Source: Streptosporangiaceae bacterium (GTDB taxonomy: Bacteria; Actinomycetota; Actinomycetes; Streptosporangiales; Streptosporangiaceae). From it: 32,797 bases of DNA. Below are positions 7,604 to 15,938 of the stretch, piece after piece (position 1 is the first letter of the stretch; every line of letters begins with the position of its first letter). The notes under the pieces are model-generated. The model had not been told where the DNA came from. It saw nothing but the letters and a program-made list of their open reading frames with translations, and made no database searches. The position numbers and the translations under genes were made by a program. The stretch lies in the NCBI GenBank assembly GCA_019245115.1, contig JAFARZ010000389.1, positions 1 to 32,797 on the forward strand. The letters are read 5' to 3'.

Positions 7604-8506
7604 GTGAATACTACGCAGTTCGAGAAAATCAGGAGCGGGCGCGGCTTCTTCGCCGCCCTCGACCAGAGCGGCGGCAGCACGCCCAAGGCGCTCGCGGAAT
7701 ACGGCATCGAGCGGGACCGCTACAGTTCCGACGCCGAGATGTTCGATCTGGTCCACGCCATGCGGACTCGCGTGCTGACCAGCCCGGCGTTCGACGGCTC
7801 GCGCGTTCTCGCGGCGATCCTGTTCGAGCAGACCATGGAACGGGACGTCGACGGCGTCCCCACCGCCCAGTACCTGTGGGATCAGAAGAACGTGGTGCCG
7901 TTCCTCAAGGTCGACAAGGGGCTCGCCGCCGAGCAGGATGACGTGCAGCTCATGAAGCCCATCGATACTCTCGATGACCTGCTTGAGCGGGCGAACCGGC
8001 ACCAGATCTTCGGCACCAAGATGCGGTCGGTCATCAACGACGCCAACGAGGCCGGGATCTCGGCGATAGTGGACCAGCAGTTCACCTACGCCCGGCGGAT
8101 TGGCGCCGCGGGCCTCGTCCCGATCATCGAGCCAGAGGTCAGCATTTCCAGCCCGCACAAGGAGCAGGCCGAGATGCTGCTGCGCGACGCGATCGCCAAG
8201 CACGTCGGGGCGCTGCCCGAGGACGCGCTCGTCATGCTGAAGCTCACCATCCCGACCGAGCCTGGCCTGTACGGTGAGCTGGGCTCCGACCCGCGCGTCC
8301 TGCGGATCGTCGCCCTGTCCGGCGGCTACAGCCGCGACGAGGCCTGTGCCCTGCTCGCGCGGGACCCGACCCTGATCGCCAGCTTCTCTCGCGCGCTCCT
8401 TGAGGGCCTTACCGAGGCCCAGACCGACGACCAGTTCAACGCCCGCCTGGATTCCTCGATCAACCAGATCTACCAAGCCTCCATCCACAACCAGCCCCCG
8501 ACCTGA
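7604..8506 (+). CDS. Fructose-bisphosphate aldolase, class I
   Basis: 300 residues, Schiff-base aldolase of the staphylococcal/bacterial class I type (fda family). It cleaves fructose 1,6-bisphosphate to glyceraldehyde 3-phosphate and dihydroxyacetone phosphate. Evidence is the start FEKIRSGRGFFAALDQSGGSTPKAL, the PFLKVDKG stretch, the IIEPEVSISSPHK motif and the probable Schiff-base lysine Lys213 in VMLKLTIPTE. The GTG at 7604 follows AAGGAAGGG, a good ribosome site. It lies 39 bases after hpnH on the same strand, so co-transcription is likely. Supply of triose phosphate to isoprenoid synthesis would be a speculative link. Actinobacteria usually rely on a class II aldolase, so this is probably a second enzyme. 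Confidence 0.92.
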   Translation: MNTTQFEKIRSGRGFFAALDQSGGSTPKALAEYGIERDRYSSDAEMFDLVHAMRTRVLTSPAFDGSRVLAAILFEQTMERDVDGVPTAQYLWDQKNVVPFLKVDKGLAAEQDDVQLMKPIDTLDDLLERANRHQIFGTKMRSVINDANEAGISAIVDQQFTYARRIGAAGLVPIIEPEVSISSPHKEQAEMLLRDAIAKHVGALPEDALVMLKLTIPTEPGLYGELGSDPRVLRIVALSGGYSRDEACALLARDPTLIASFSRALLEGLTEAQTDDQFNARLDSSINQIYQASIHNQPPT

Positions 8507-8859
8507 CCACCGCCCCGCCCGAGCATCGAACAGGATAGGTGGAATATCCATGCTGCGTGGAAACAAAATGTACAAATACGGCGGGTAAATTTCCGCGCAG
8601 CATGAAGTTTCCGCGCTATACAGAGGTGGAGCACGCAGGCAAAGATATGGGCTGGCCGACGCCCCAGCCGATAGCTCCGCGGGCACGCTCTGGCGGACTC
8701 GATGCCGCCATTGACACGCTGAGGACCTTCAAAATCTGTAAGTCGCCGCACCTTCCCCCAGTGCGCCCGACATTTCAGTATCCGCGCCTTTTGTCTCCCG
8801 AGGTTGCTGGCCAGGTAAAGGATCGCGACGGTTTGCCTTGAAGTGAGCATTCCAGGTCG
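8507..8859. other. Intergenic stretch with a MITE-tip-like segment
   Basis: No credible gene. The bases from about 8587 to 8622 (AAATTTCCGC, then GTTTCCGCGCTAT) resemble the outer tip of the terminal repeat of the MITE-like element at 3358, with small gaps. They could mark the outer end of a longer, diverged copy whose core starts near 8860, or an isolated relic. The remainder shows no structure I can name. Confidence 0.4.
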
Positions 8860-9085
8860 AACCGAATTTTCGGCGTCGTGCCGTAACCGGCCGCCGGTTT
8901 TGCCAGGAATGACCATTATGTCGACGGCCGCCGCGGTGGACGACGCGGAATAAAAGGCTCCTCCGGAAGAAAGGGCGCTGGTTTCCGGCGCCTTTTCTTC
9001 CAGGAGGCTCCTATCTTCCAAGCGATGGCTGGCCCATGTGCCCGCTATGCGGCGATACGCGCAAATTCACCAGGCCCAACGCGGC
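8860..9085 (+). mobile_element. MITE-like element, copy 2 (core)
   Basis: This segment aligns with the minus strand of the element at 3358-3721. TTTTGCCAGGAATGACCATTATG lies upstream (landmark near 8897), then a strong hairpin, then ATGTGCCCGCTATG and GATACGCG (9034-9062). In RNA the hairpin is a 17-bp stem with two G-U pairs (8965-8981 with 8985-9001) and a TTT loop. Alignment is lost after about 9085 and the right terminal repeat is not recognisable, so this copy is diverged or truncated. The G-U pairs favour a structured plus-strand transcript. Confidence 0.65.
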
Positions 9086-9181
9086 ATTCAACGAAAATTG
9101 AGAGGGTCACCCCCCGCGATCTTTAGAGGTCACCGCGCAAATGGTGAAATATCCGGCACGGGACACGTGGGCGCGTCGACC

Positions 9182-9330
9182 GCGGAGGCGGAGGCGGAGG
9201 CGCGGGCGGAGGCGGAGGCGCAGGCGGAGGCGGAGGCGGAGGCGCAGGCGGAGGCGGAGGCGCAGGCGGAGGCGCGGGCGGAGGCGGAGGCGCGGGCGGA
9301 GGCGCGGGCGGAGGCGGAGGCGGAGGCGGT
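9182..9330. repeat. G-rich hexanucleotide tandem repeat
   Basis: About 25 units of GGCGGA with GGCGCG and GGCGCA variants form a ~150-bp tract in which nearly every pyrimidine is a single C. The plus strand has dozens of GG and GGG runs with short spacers, able to form G-quadruplexes. It lies downstream of the FHA gene (-), 31 bases past its stop. Reading frames through it give only Ala-Glu/Arg/Gln repeats. Confidence 0.9.
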
Positions 9331-9360
9331 CAACCGCGCGTGGTGCCGGCGCGAACCAGG

Positions 9361-9801
9361 TTAAGCGGATACCACCGTTATGACGGTGCGGCCGATCCTG
9401 ATCTTGTCGCCCTTCCTCAGCCGCTGCGAGGAGAAGATGCGGCGTCCGTTGAGCCACGTGCCGTTGGTCGAGCCGAGATCTTCGACGTACCAGAGCCGAT
9501 GCGCGGTCTGGAACAGTGCGTGCTGGCCGGACGCGTGCTCGTCGTCGATGACCAGGCTTCCTTGACGGCCCGCGATGAATTCGTTGCGGAAAATATGAGT
9601 CTGATCCTCCGCCTGGACCACCAGCGCCTGCCCCGAAGGCATCTCGGTGATGGTCGGGTCACCCGGACCAGCGACGGCCGAGACGGCGATCCGCCAGGCG
9701 CGCTGCTCCTCGTCGCCGGCCTCGTCCCACAGCGGACCGGAACCCGCCAGCGCGTTGCGGTGGGCTTCATAGGCGGTTCGCGCTAGCTTTTCGAGGTCCA
9801 T
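9361..9801 (-). CDS. Small FHA-domain protein
   Basis: 146 residues from ATG 9801; upstream GTG 9810 and TTG 9819 in the same frame are possible but lack a ribosome site. The N-terminal ~50 residues are helical and unassigned. The FHA domain, a phosphothreonine-peptide binding fold, covers about residues 58-145. It shows IAGRQGSLVIDD (Gly78-Arg79), Ser91 and His94 in SGQHALF, and DLGSTNGTWLNG at 108-119, the hallmark phospho-binding and structural loops. It probably reads out Ser/Thr protein kinase signalling, common in actinobacteria. No kinase gene is in the window. The gene stands alone, ~100 bases downstream of the qcrB stop on the same strand. Confidence 0.88.
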   Translation of the reverse strand: MDLEKLARTAYEAHRNALAGSGPLWDEAGDEEQRAWRIAVSAVAGPGDPTITEMPSGQALVVQAEDQTHIFRNEFIAGRQGSLVIDDEHASGQHALFQTAHRLWYVEDLGSTNGTWLNGRRIFSSQRLRKGDKIRIGRTVITVVSA

Positions 9802-9885
9802 GCCGCTCACAACTCGCAACGCTACCTGAGGAGGTGGCCGGGAGAAACCGGCGCCGCCCGATCGCCTGACCGGAAAGTGGTACCA

Positions 9886-9925
9886 CCGCCGTTCGTGTTA
9901 AAAGATCTTTTTGAACGAACGGCGG
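9886..9925. terminator. 40-bp palindrome at the 3' end of qcrB (dispersed hairpin, copy A)
   Basis: 11-bp arms CCGCCGTTCGT (9886-9896) and ACGAACGGCGG (9915-9925) flank an inner palindrome AAAAGATCTTTT. The qcrB stop (TAA at 9898-9900) lies in the loop region, so the right arm encodes the last residues of QcrB. The same arms, an AGATCT centre and the flanking GTACCA recur inverted at 22403-22441. It is likely to act as a transcription terminator or mRNA 3'-end stabiliser. Confidence 0.8.
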
Positions 9926-11400
9926 GGGTGCTTCCCGTCCGGCGGTGGCAGTGCCGGAATCAGCCGCTTGGCTTCGATCACCGCCCGTGCTTCCTCGGAT
10001 AGCTGGCGGTGCACTTCGGTGAATTCGCCGTGCGGGAGCTGGCGGATGATGCCGGTCTCGTAGCCGTGGGCGAGTTGTTCCGCATCCTTGTGCTGCAGGC
10101 CGAGGCAGATCCGGCGGGTCACCCAGAACCCGATCACCGGCCCGATGATCACCAGCACCCGGGAGATCCAGGTGACCGTGTACAGGGGGATGTCCAGCCG
10201 GTCGGCGATGACATCGTTAGCGCCTTCGGCCCACAGCACGCCGTAGAACACCACGGCGGCGACGCCGATACCGGTGCGGATCGGGACGTTCCGCGGCCGG
10301 TCGAGGATGTGATGGGTTGCCTTGTCGCCGGTGGCCCAGGACTCGAACCACGGCCAGATCGCCGCCCCGCCCAGGATGATGCCGAGGGGCAGCGCGAACG
10401 GGATCAGCACGCTCAGCGTCACGGTGTGGCCGAGGAAGTTGATCTCCCAGGCCGGCATCATGCGCAGCGCGCCTTCCAGGATGCCCAGGTACCAGTCCGG
10501 CTGGGACGCCGACGAGATCGCCACCGGCGAGTACGGCCCGTACAGCCAGATCGGGTTGATCTGCGCGAACGTCGCGAGCAGCGCCAGCGTGGCGAAGATG
10601 AAGAAGAACCACGCCGTGCCCTTGGCCATGAAGTATGGGTAGAACGGCTGACCGGTCTCCAGCTTTTCGGTCTGCCGCACCCCTCCCCACGCGGTGTGCT
10701 TGTTCCGGAACGTCAGGAGAACGTGCACCGTCACCAGCGCGAGCAGGATCCCGGGGACGAGCAGGACGTGGGTGATGTACATCCGCGGGATGATGTCATG
10801 GCCCGGGAACTGCCCGCCGAACAGGAAGAACGTCAGGTAGGTGCCGATAATGGGAAGGCCGAGCAGCACCCCCTCGAAGATCCGGATCCCCGCGCCGGAT
10901 AGCTGGTCGTCCGGCAGCGAGTACCCGAACAGCCCCTCCACCAGCACCAGCGCGAAAATCGTGATGCCGATATACCAGTTGATCTCGCGGGGCTTGCGAT
11001 ACGAACCGGTGAAGAAGTGCCGCAGCATGTGCGCCAGGATCGCGGCCATGAACAGGTCTGCGGCCCAGTGATGGATCTGCCGGATCAGCAGCCCGCCGCG
11101 GACATCGAACGAGATCCGCAACGTCGACTGATACGCCTCGCTCATCCGGACACCGCTGAGCTTCGTGTAGGACCCGTGATAGACGACTTCGTTCATCGAC
11201 GGCACGAAGAACAGTGACAGGAACGTCCCGGTCAGCAGCAAGATCACGAACGACCACAGGGCGATCTCGCCCAGCAGGAACGACCAGTGGTCCGGGAACA
11301 CCTTCCGCATGAGCTTCTGCATGTACCCGGCCGCATGAAATCTGTCGTCTAGCCAGCCACCGAGCCCACTCAGCGCCTTCGGGACCTCGGCTTCGCTCAT
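9898..11400 (-). CDS. qcrB: Cytochrome bc1 complex cytochrome b subunit QcrB, stand-alone
   Basis: 500 residues. QcrB is the di-heme membrane subunit of the menaquinol-cytochrome c reductase. Heme-ligand pairs are visible: His110 and His124 (13 residues between) in QIHHWAADLFMAAILAH, and a second pair 14 residues apart in THVLLVPGILLALVTVH. The Qo-site motif is PDWY, the actinobacterial form of PEWY. The C-terminal cytosolic tail is charged, as in other actinobacterial QcrB. The start is ATG 11400, with GGGAG seven bases upstream; the in-frame GTG 11406 is less good. Canonical neighbours qcrC, qcrA and ctaE are absent, so this is an isolated copy and perhaps a paralogue. The last residues are encoded by a dispersed palindrome. 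Confidence 0.93.
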   Translation of the reverse strand: MSEAEVPKALSGLGGWLDDRFHAAGYMQKLMRKVFPDHWSFLLGEIALWSFVILLLTGTFLSLFFVPSMNEVVYHGSYTKLSGVRMSEAYQSTLRISFDVRGGLLIRQIHHWAADLFMAAILAHMLRHFFTGSYRKPREINWYIGITIFALVLVEGLFGYSLPDDQLSGAGIRIFEGVLLGLPIIGTYLTFFLFGGQFPGHDIIPRMYITHVLLVPGILLALVTVHVLLTFRNKHTAWGGVRQTEKLETGQPFYPYFMAKGTAWFFFIFATLALLATFAQINPIWLYGPYSPVAISSASQPDWYLGILEGALRMMPAWEINFLGHTVTLSVLIPFALPLGIILGGAAIWPWFESWATGDKATHHILDRPRNVPIRTGIGVAAVVFYGVLWAEGANDVIADRLDIPLYTVTWISRVLVIIGPVIGFWVTRRICLGLQHKDAEQLAHGYETGIIRQLPHGEFTEVHRQLSEEARAVIEAKRLIPALPPPDGKHPRRSFKKIF

Positions 11401-11416
11401 TCGCACTCCCGGTTCA

Positions 11417-11605
11417 TCGCCGCCCTGCTATAGATGACAAAACGCGGCCGGGATTCGTGACACCGCGACGTGACCACGTATGCGTGGTGCCTGCCATGAC
11501 CACCGCGGCCAGCGCCGGTACCGCACCGCATATGGTCATGCCGGCCCGGGCGCCGAACTCGTTGGTGAGCGCGCCGATGATCCGGGCGCTGAGCCGAGCC
11601 CGGGT
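11417..11605 (-). pseudogene. Remnant of an MFS transporter C-terminus
   Basis: The minus-strand frame ending at a stop at 11414-11416 reads ARIIGALTNEFGARAGMTI followed by a hydrophobic stretch. This resembles the final helices of drug-efflux MFS proteins (typically LxGxLxxxFGARAGLxxGG). Upstream in this frame there is no transporter sequence, only repeat-rich DNA. The fragment of about 60 residues appears to be what is left of a decayed gene. The resemblance is short, so confidence is moderate. Confidence 0.4.
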
Positions 11606-11689
11606 GCCGTTCCGCACCGCCTGTGTCTGCCGCGGTGTCAACAGCCTCATCGCGACCGTGACCGCCGGCAGATGAACCAATGCCTTCCT

Positions 11690-12170
11690 CCTAATCCAGT
11701 GAGAACGGCGGTGGTTCCTCCCCCAGGCACCCGCGCCATCGCGCCATCGCGCCATCGCGCCATCGCGCCGCGCCAAGGCCCCGACGACTTGAACGCCACA
11801 TGGCTCCCTGGCCAGCGGCACCGATGGCACCATCGGGCACGCTCTAATAGCGCTACTGACCGGTTTGAGCGGCACCGATGGCACCACCGGCATGCTGCTC
11901 ACTCTGGAGGAGCCGCACCCCACATCACGACATGGATGTGGCATCCATATCGTTACAAGCAGCACCTTGCCGTCAAGCTGGTTGGACACAACCGGACGAA
12001 ACGGCCAGATGATCAACCATCTTGTCGGCAAGGCCAGTGCGGGCGGCTCCCGGCCGACTCGTCAGTGGCTGCCCGAGGCCCCGTCGGTGGGCTGCCCCCG
12101 GCCCCCGGCCCCCGGCCCCCGGGGCGGGTCGCGGCCGGGGCGACTCCCGGCCGGTGGCCGGCTCCCCTAG
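11690..12170. repeat. Repeat-rich non-coding region upstream of the glycan locus
   Basis: Several distinct patterns lie here. At 11703-11715 AACGGCGGTGG is a half copy of the qcrB/proA palindrome arm. At about 11739-11770 a CGCCATCG-type 8-base unit is repeated four to five times. GCGGCACCGATGGCACCA occurs twice, at about 11815 and 11874, the first followed by TCG to make a small CGATGG-CA-CCATCG palindrome. At about 12093-12126 CCCCCGG units are repeated four times. No gene is supported here. Confidence 0.6.
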
Positions 12171-12310
12171 CACACTGCATCCCCCGAGACGCGAAGGAGT
12201 CTGGGAGAAGGCCGATATTTTGGTGAATAGCCTGCCGCTTCCGGGATCCCCCTTATATGCTGATTCGCGCGTTCTAGACGGGGCAGAACGAGCTTTCCGT
12301 CGTATCTGCG

Positions 12311-13993
12311 ATGGCTCGGATACCGAAAGTGGCGGGGCTGACGGTGGGAACGGGGCACACAGCAGACAAGCATTCTCAGCTTGCCGGGCTTGACGCGCTA
12401 TTTTCGATATCGGTTGATTACTCTGCGGTCAACGGACAACGGACAGCCGTCGCCCCCATTTCTCCCCAAAACGGTCTCGCGGTGACCGCCGCTCCACCTC
12501 AACTGGCGCCAGAGTCACAACTCGATGCCAGCAAGACGGCGGACGCCTTTCGGTCCGCGCTCAATTCGTTTGGCTCGCGCCGTTCGCAGCGGCTTCATCA
12601 TCGCCTTAGCCGCTGGAAGCCTCAGTTCTGGCCCATGGTGGTGGTCTTCGTCATCATGCTCGCCGTCTTCGACCGGTTCTCTGAAACTCGCGGTGGTCCG
12701 CTTAGCTGGCCGCTTACCATTCTGTGGACCTGGCCGATCGTCAACACGTTCGTCGGGATCAATGGCGTCCGTGAGACCCGTAAGCAGTTGCAGGCGTCAC
12801 GTGACCGGTGGGCGGGCGATGATCCCGTCATTTGCGAGGATTTCCTGGTCGTCGTCCTTCCGACAATCGGGCGGCACGATACGTATCCAGCGCTCGAACG
12901 CTCGGTCCTTTCTTTCATCAGGCATCTGCCTCGCTGTTTTCCATATATGCGCGTGGATATCCTTATCGAGGAGGGGTGCGAGGCCGAGGCCAGGATAGGC
13001 ATGCTCGGCGCGCGGAGCCCGCTGATCCGGGTGATTGCCATCCCGAAAAGGTATCGCACCGCCAACGGCACGAAATTCAAGGCGCGGGCCAACCATTTCT
13101 CTCATGAATTGCGGATTTATGAGGGCGAGGACCGCGACGACATCTGGGTACTGCATATGGATGACGACACCGGTGTTGGTCCAGATACCGCGGTTGCGAT
13201 GGCGCGCTTCATCGAAGAGCAGTACCACGCTGGTCCCGATGCCAAGCACCTGGCGCAGGGTATCCTGACCTACCCGCGTGAGCTTGCCGTGAACAGGCTG
13301 ATGTGGCTCGCCGACTCGATCCGGCCAGCGGATGATATCGGCCGTTTCTCGGCCTGCACCGGCAGTGGCGTGCCACGCGCCGGCCTGCACGGTGAACTGC
13401 TACTGGTTCGTGCATCTGTCGAGGCCACGATCGGATGGGATTTCGGGCCGCGGAGCATCGTTGAGGACGCCCACTTCGCGCTCGTATTCGGTGCCATGCA
13501 TCCCGGCCGTAGCGCATGGTTCGCGGGCCGGTGCTACGGTGCGTCGCCAGCGACCATACGTGATTTCATCAGACAGCGTGAACGCTGGTCCTGGGGGCTG
13601 TGCGGGCTGGTCTTTGACAAGAGCCTGCCCATCAAGAGCCGGTGCTACATCGGATATTCGATGTTTACCTGGATCCTTGGGCCACTGCAGCACATCGTGG
13701 TCGTCCTGACCGTCAGCGCGCTTCTGGCTAATTTCAATACATCACCCGAGTCATTGTTTATTATCCCGCTCTGGGCGGTGAATATAGCGTACAGTTATTG
13801 GGCGTACTGGGAGGGGCTTCGCCTGAACGCGGGCGTCTCGGAGCGCGGATCCCGCCGATGGTGGGAGCCGCCCGCGATGATCTTGCTTATGCCCTTCTTC
13901 GCCGGGCTCGAGGCCATAAGCGGAATGCGCGGCTTCGCGAAGTTCGTTCGCCGTACTGAGAACAAGTTCATAGTGATCGTGAAGCCGACATGA
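12311..13993 (+). CDS. Membrane glycosyltransferase family 2, Egghead (beta-mannosyltransferase)-like
   Basis: 560 residues. A GT-A domain between membrane helices carries DDD at 284-286 (HMDDDTG), the nucleotide-sugar and metal site. It also has the catalytic-base ED at 385-386 (VEDAHFAL) and QRERW at 422-426, the QxxRW motif of processive GT2 enzymes. Helices lie at ~108-150 and three or more after 440. The KRYRTANGTKFKARANH stretch resembles Egghead-type proteins, which add mannose or glucose to lipid-linked glycans. The ATG 12311 lacks a good ribosome site and ~100 residues precede the first helix, so the true start may lie downstream. AT-richer codons are more frequent than in neighbours, which may indicate transfer. 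Its stop overlaps the next gene. Confidence 0.82.
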   Translation: MARIPKVAGLTVGTGHTADKHSQLAGLDALFSISVDYSAVNGQRTAVAPISPQNGLAVTAAPPQLAPESQLDASKTADAFRSALNSFGSRRSQRLHHRLSRWKPQFWPMVVVFVIMLAVFDRFSETRGGPLSWPLTILWTWPIVNTFVGINGVRETRKQLQASRDRWAGDDPVICEDFLVVVLPTIGRHDTYPALERSVLSFIRHLPRCFPYMRVDILIEEGCEAEARIGMLGARSPLIRVIAIPKRYRTANGTKFKARANHFSHELRIYEGEDRDDIWVLHMDDDTGVGPDTAVAMARFIEEQYHAGPDAKHLAQGILTYPRELAVNRLMWLADSIRPADDIGRFSACTGSGVPRAGLHGELLLVRASVEATIGWDFGPRSIVEDAHFALVFGAMHPGRSAWFAGRCYGASPATIRDFIRQRERWSWGLCGLVFDKSLPIKSRCYIGYSMFTWILGPLQHIVVVLTVSALLANFNTSPESLFIIPLWAVNIAYSYWAYWEGLRLNAGVSERGSRRWWEPPAMILLMPFFAGLEAISGMRGFAKFVRRTENKFIVIVKPT

Positions 13994-15663
13994 CCGGCGG
14001 CCGGGCGCCCGAGAATGGCCCGGGCGGCCCTGCGGCCAGCCGGGCGCCCACGAATCTGCTCCCGCTCGGAGCGGACGGCCGCCCGCTCAGCCGCCGGGGC
14101 CATTACGAAGGCCGGCCGCACGTACTGAACTGGCGAAGGCGGGCGCCGCATCGACCAGGAGCGCAACCGCCGCGGTGGGCGGGCCCTGTCCCGGGACTCC
14201 ACCCCCAGGGCGGGGCCGTCCGCAGGATCATGTACGAACACAAGCTGTTCTGTGTCGTGTTGCTGGTGGCAACCCTGGTGCGGGTTGTCGCCATGCTCGG
14301 ATACCCGCCGGCCTTGTGGTACCCCGACAGCATGCCGTACGTCCACGCGGCGATGCATGTGGCGCCGTACCAGATCCGGCCCGTCGGATACTCGTTCATG
14401 CTGCTGGCGCTTAAGCCATTCCATAGCTTCATGCTGGTGGTGCTGCTCCAGCACGCGATGGGACTAGCCGCGGGAACGGCGATCTACGCGCTCTTGCGAC
14501 ACCGTTTCCGGATGCCGGGCTGGGCCGCGACGCTAGCCGCGATCCCGCCACTGCTGTCGGCCTACACGATCCAGATCGAGCATTTCGTACTCAGCGACAC
14601 GCTGTTCGGCTTCCTGGTCACGATGGCCGCGGTGCTGATGCTCTGGCGGCCGGTTCCGCCGGTATGGACTTGCGCTCTGGCTGGACTGCTGCTGTCGGGG
14701 GCCGCGGTGGTCAGGTCGGAAGGCCTGCCGCTCATGGTGCCGTTCTGCATTTTCCTCGTGCCGCGTCTCCGCAGCATCCGGGTAATCGCAGGCCTCCTGG
14801 CTATGTGCATAACTTTTGCTATCCCCCTGCTCTCCTATGAACAGTGGTTTGACCGGACATACGGGTCCTTTGGCGAGACCACCAGCACTGGCGCGTTTCT
14901 GTACGGCAGGGTGAGTACATTCGCCGACTGCTCTGTCATCAAACCACCCGCCGATGAACGGTGGCTTTGCCTGTCTCAGCCTCCCAGCAAGCGAACGCAG
15001 ACATCAGACTATTATGTCTGGAGTCCAAATTCCCCGATTCAACATGAACCAGGATCAGAGTCTGGACCAGTATCAGAATTCAGCAACGCAGTCGACCGCC
15101 TGGCGACCGACTTTGACCGGCGCGCGATAATGGCCCAGCCACTGGACTACCTCAGGGCAGTGTTGTATTCGACCTTCCAGAGTTTCCGGGCGAATTCGAC
15201 CCAGAACCAGTATCTGTTCCCTGCGCACGCCCCCGAGTCGCTCCAGACAATTGCCGCCGATAACGACGAGAACTACCGGGATGCTTACAACTACAATCAG
15301 GGTGCCCCCAGCACCCGGCTGGTAGCGCCGTTCGCGGAGATTACCCGCGTGTACCAGCGCTTCGCCGTGCTTTCCGGGTGGCTGCTTGGCATCATCGCGC
15401 TTGCCGGGCTGACGGGCATGGCGGCAGCCTGGCGCCACCTGGGCGGACCGACGTTGCTGCCGTGGCTGACCGGCCTGGTGATGCTGGTCTTCCCGCCCGC
15501 CACCGCGGGCTTCAGTAGCCGGTACGTCGTCGCCAGCGTCCCGCCTTTGTGCATCGCGGCCGCTCTCGGCGTCAAGCAGATCGCCGACTATTTCCAGGCC
15601 AAAGCAGGCGAACGTCCCCCGGTCGGACAGCGGGATCTGGCCCCCCGGCCCACCGCCGCGTAG
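13990..15663 (+). CDS. GT-C-like polyprenyl-phosphate-dependent glycosyltransferase
   Basis: 557 residues, translationally coupled to the GT2 gene by an ATGA overlap at 13990. The first ~80 residues are Pro/Arg/Gly-rich and soluble; an internal ATG at 14230 would remove them. Then come about ten hydrophobic helices. The first extracytoplasmic loop has WYPDSMPYVHAA, a PDS-x-x-Y arrangement like the catalytic-Asp loop of GT-C mannosyltransferases. A large loop of about 110 residues (near 305-420) is less hydrophobic and rich in Asn, Ser and Gln, probably outside the cell. The family is inferred from topology and the loop motif. With the GT2 and the GH3 downstream it suggests a dedicated cell-surface or secreted glycan. 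Confidence 0.72.
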   Translation: MTGGRAPENGPGGPAASRAPTNLLPLGADGRPLSRRGHYEGRPHVLNWRRRAPHRPGAQPPRWAGPVPGLHPQGGAVRRIMYEHKLFCVVLLVATLVRVVAMLGYPPALWYPDSMPYVHAAMHVAPYQIRPVGYSFMLLALKPFHSFMLVVLLQHAMGLAAGTAIYALLRHRFRMPGWAATLAAIPPLLSAYTIQIEHFVLSDTLFGFLVTMAAVLMLWRPVPPVWTCALAGLLLSGAAVVRSEGLPLMVPFCIFLVPRLRSIRVIAGLLAMCITFAIPLLSYEQWFDRTYGSFGETTSTGAFLYGRVSTFADCSVIKPPADERWLCLSQPPSKRTQTSDYYVWSPNSPIQHEPGSESGPVSEFSNAVDRLATDFDRRAIMAQPLDYLRAVLYSTFQSFRANSTQNQYLFPAHAPESLQTIAADNDENYRDAYNYNQGAPSTRLVAPFAEITRVYQRFAVLSGWLLGIIALAGLTGMAAAWRHLGGPTLLPWLTGLVMLVFPPATAGFSSRYVVASVPPLCIAAALGVKQIADYFQAKAGERPPVGQRDLAPRPTAA

Positions 15664-15691
15664 CCGGTCTTACGGGGGCTGTGGCCCACCA

Positions 15692-15709
15692 CCCCCGTTC
15701 TTTCGGGGG
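15692..15709. terminator. Short GC hairpin after the GT-C gene
   Basis: CCCCCG-TTCTTT-CGGGGG begins 28 bases past the stop, without a U-tract. The rest of the 275-bp gap to the GH3 gene contains GC-rich sequence and then an AT-richer stretch (15815-15865) that could hold the GH3 promoter. I cannot assign -35/-10 boxes with confidence. Confidence 0.45.
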
Positions 15710-15938
15710 CAAGGGGCCACCGCCCCTGCGGCATCTGCGCATGCACCCTAGCCGCCCGTCCTCCGGGAGCCTGCGGACGCTGCCCGCGTGACCGCGCTGC
15801 CTGGGGCGTTAACGGCATGTTGATGCTTGTTTGCCTATGTTTATGGACATTTAACATTTGTCATCATACGGTCAGGTCCGGAGCGGGAAGGGCCGCCAGA
15901 ATCCTCGACGGCGATTACCCACGGTAAGGGGCGGATAG

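Noticed and set aside
6449..8686. A 745-codon minus-strand open frame opposite hpnH and the aldolase
   Set aside because: Both plus-strand genes have intact motifs and ribosome sites, and the antisense product has no recognisable domain.
8470..9021. A minus-strand frame (LEEKAPETSALSS) resembling one at 23986-24372 (LEEKAPETGALCS)
   Set aside because: The protein-level likeness is explained by the shared hairpin DNA of MITE-like copies 2 and 3. Frames elsewhere in the elements are not conserved.
9038..9364. A 108-codon plus-strand frame through the G-rich repeat
   Set aside because: The product is an Ala-Glu/Arg/Gln repeat fused to mobile-element sequence, with no ribosome site; a by-product of the hexamer repeat.
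11626..12031. The upstream part of the 205-codon minus-strand frame that ends in the MFS-like relic
   Set aside because: It runs through tandem repeats and shows no transporter-like helices; only the last ~60 codons look like a protein remnant.
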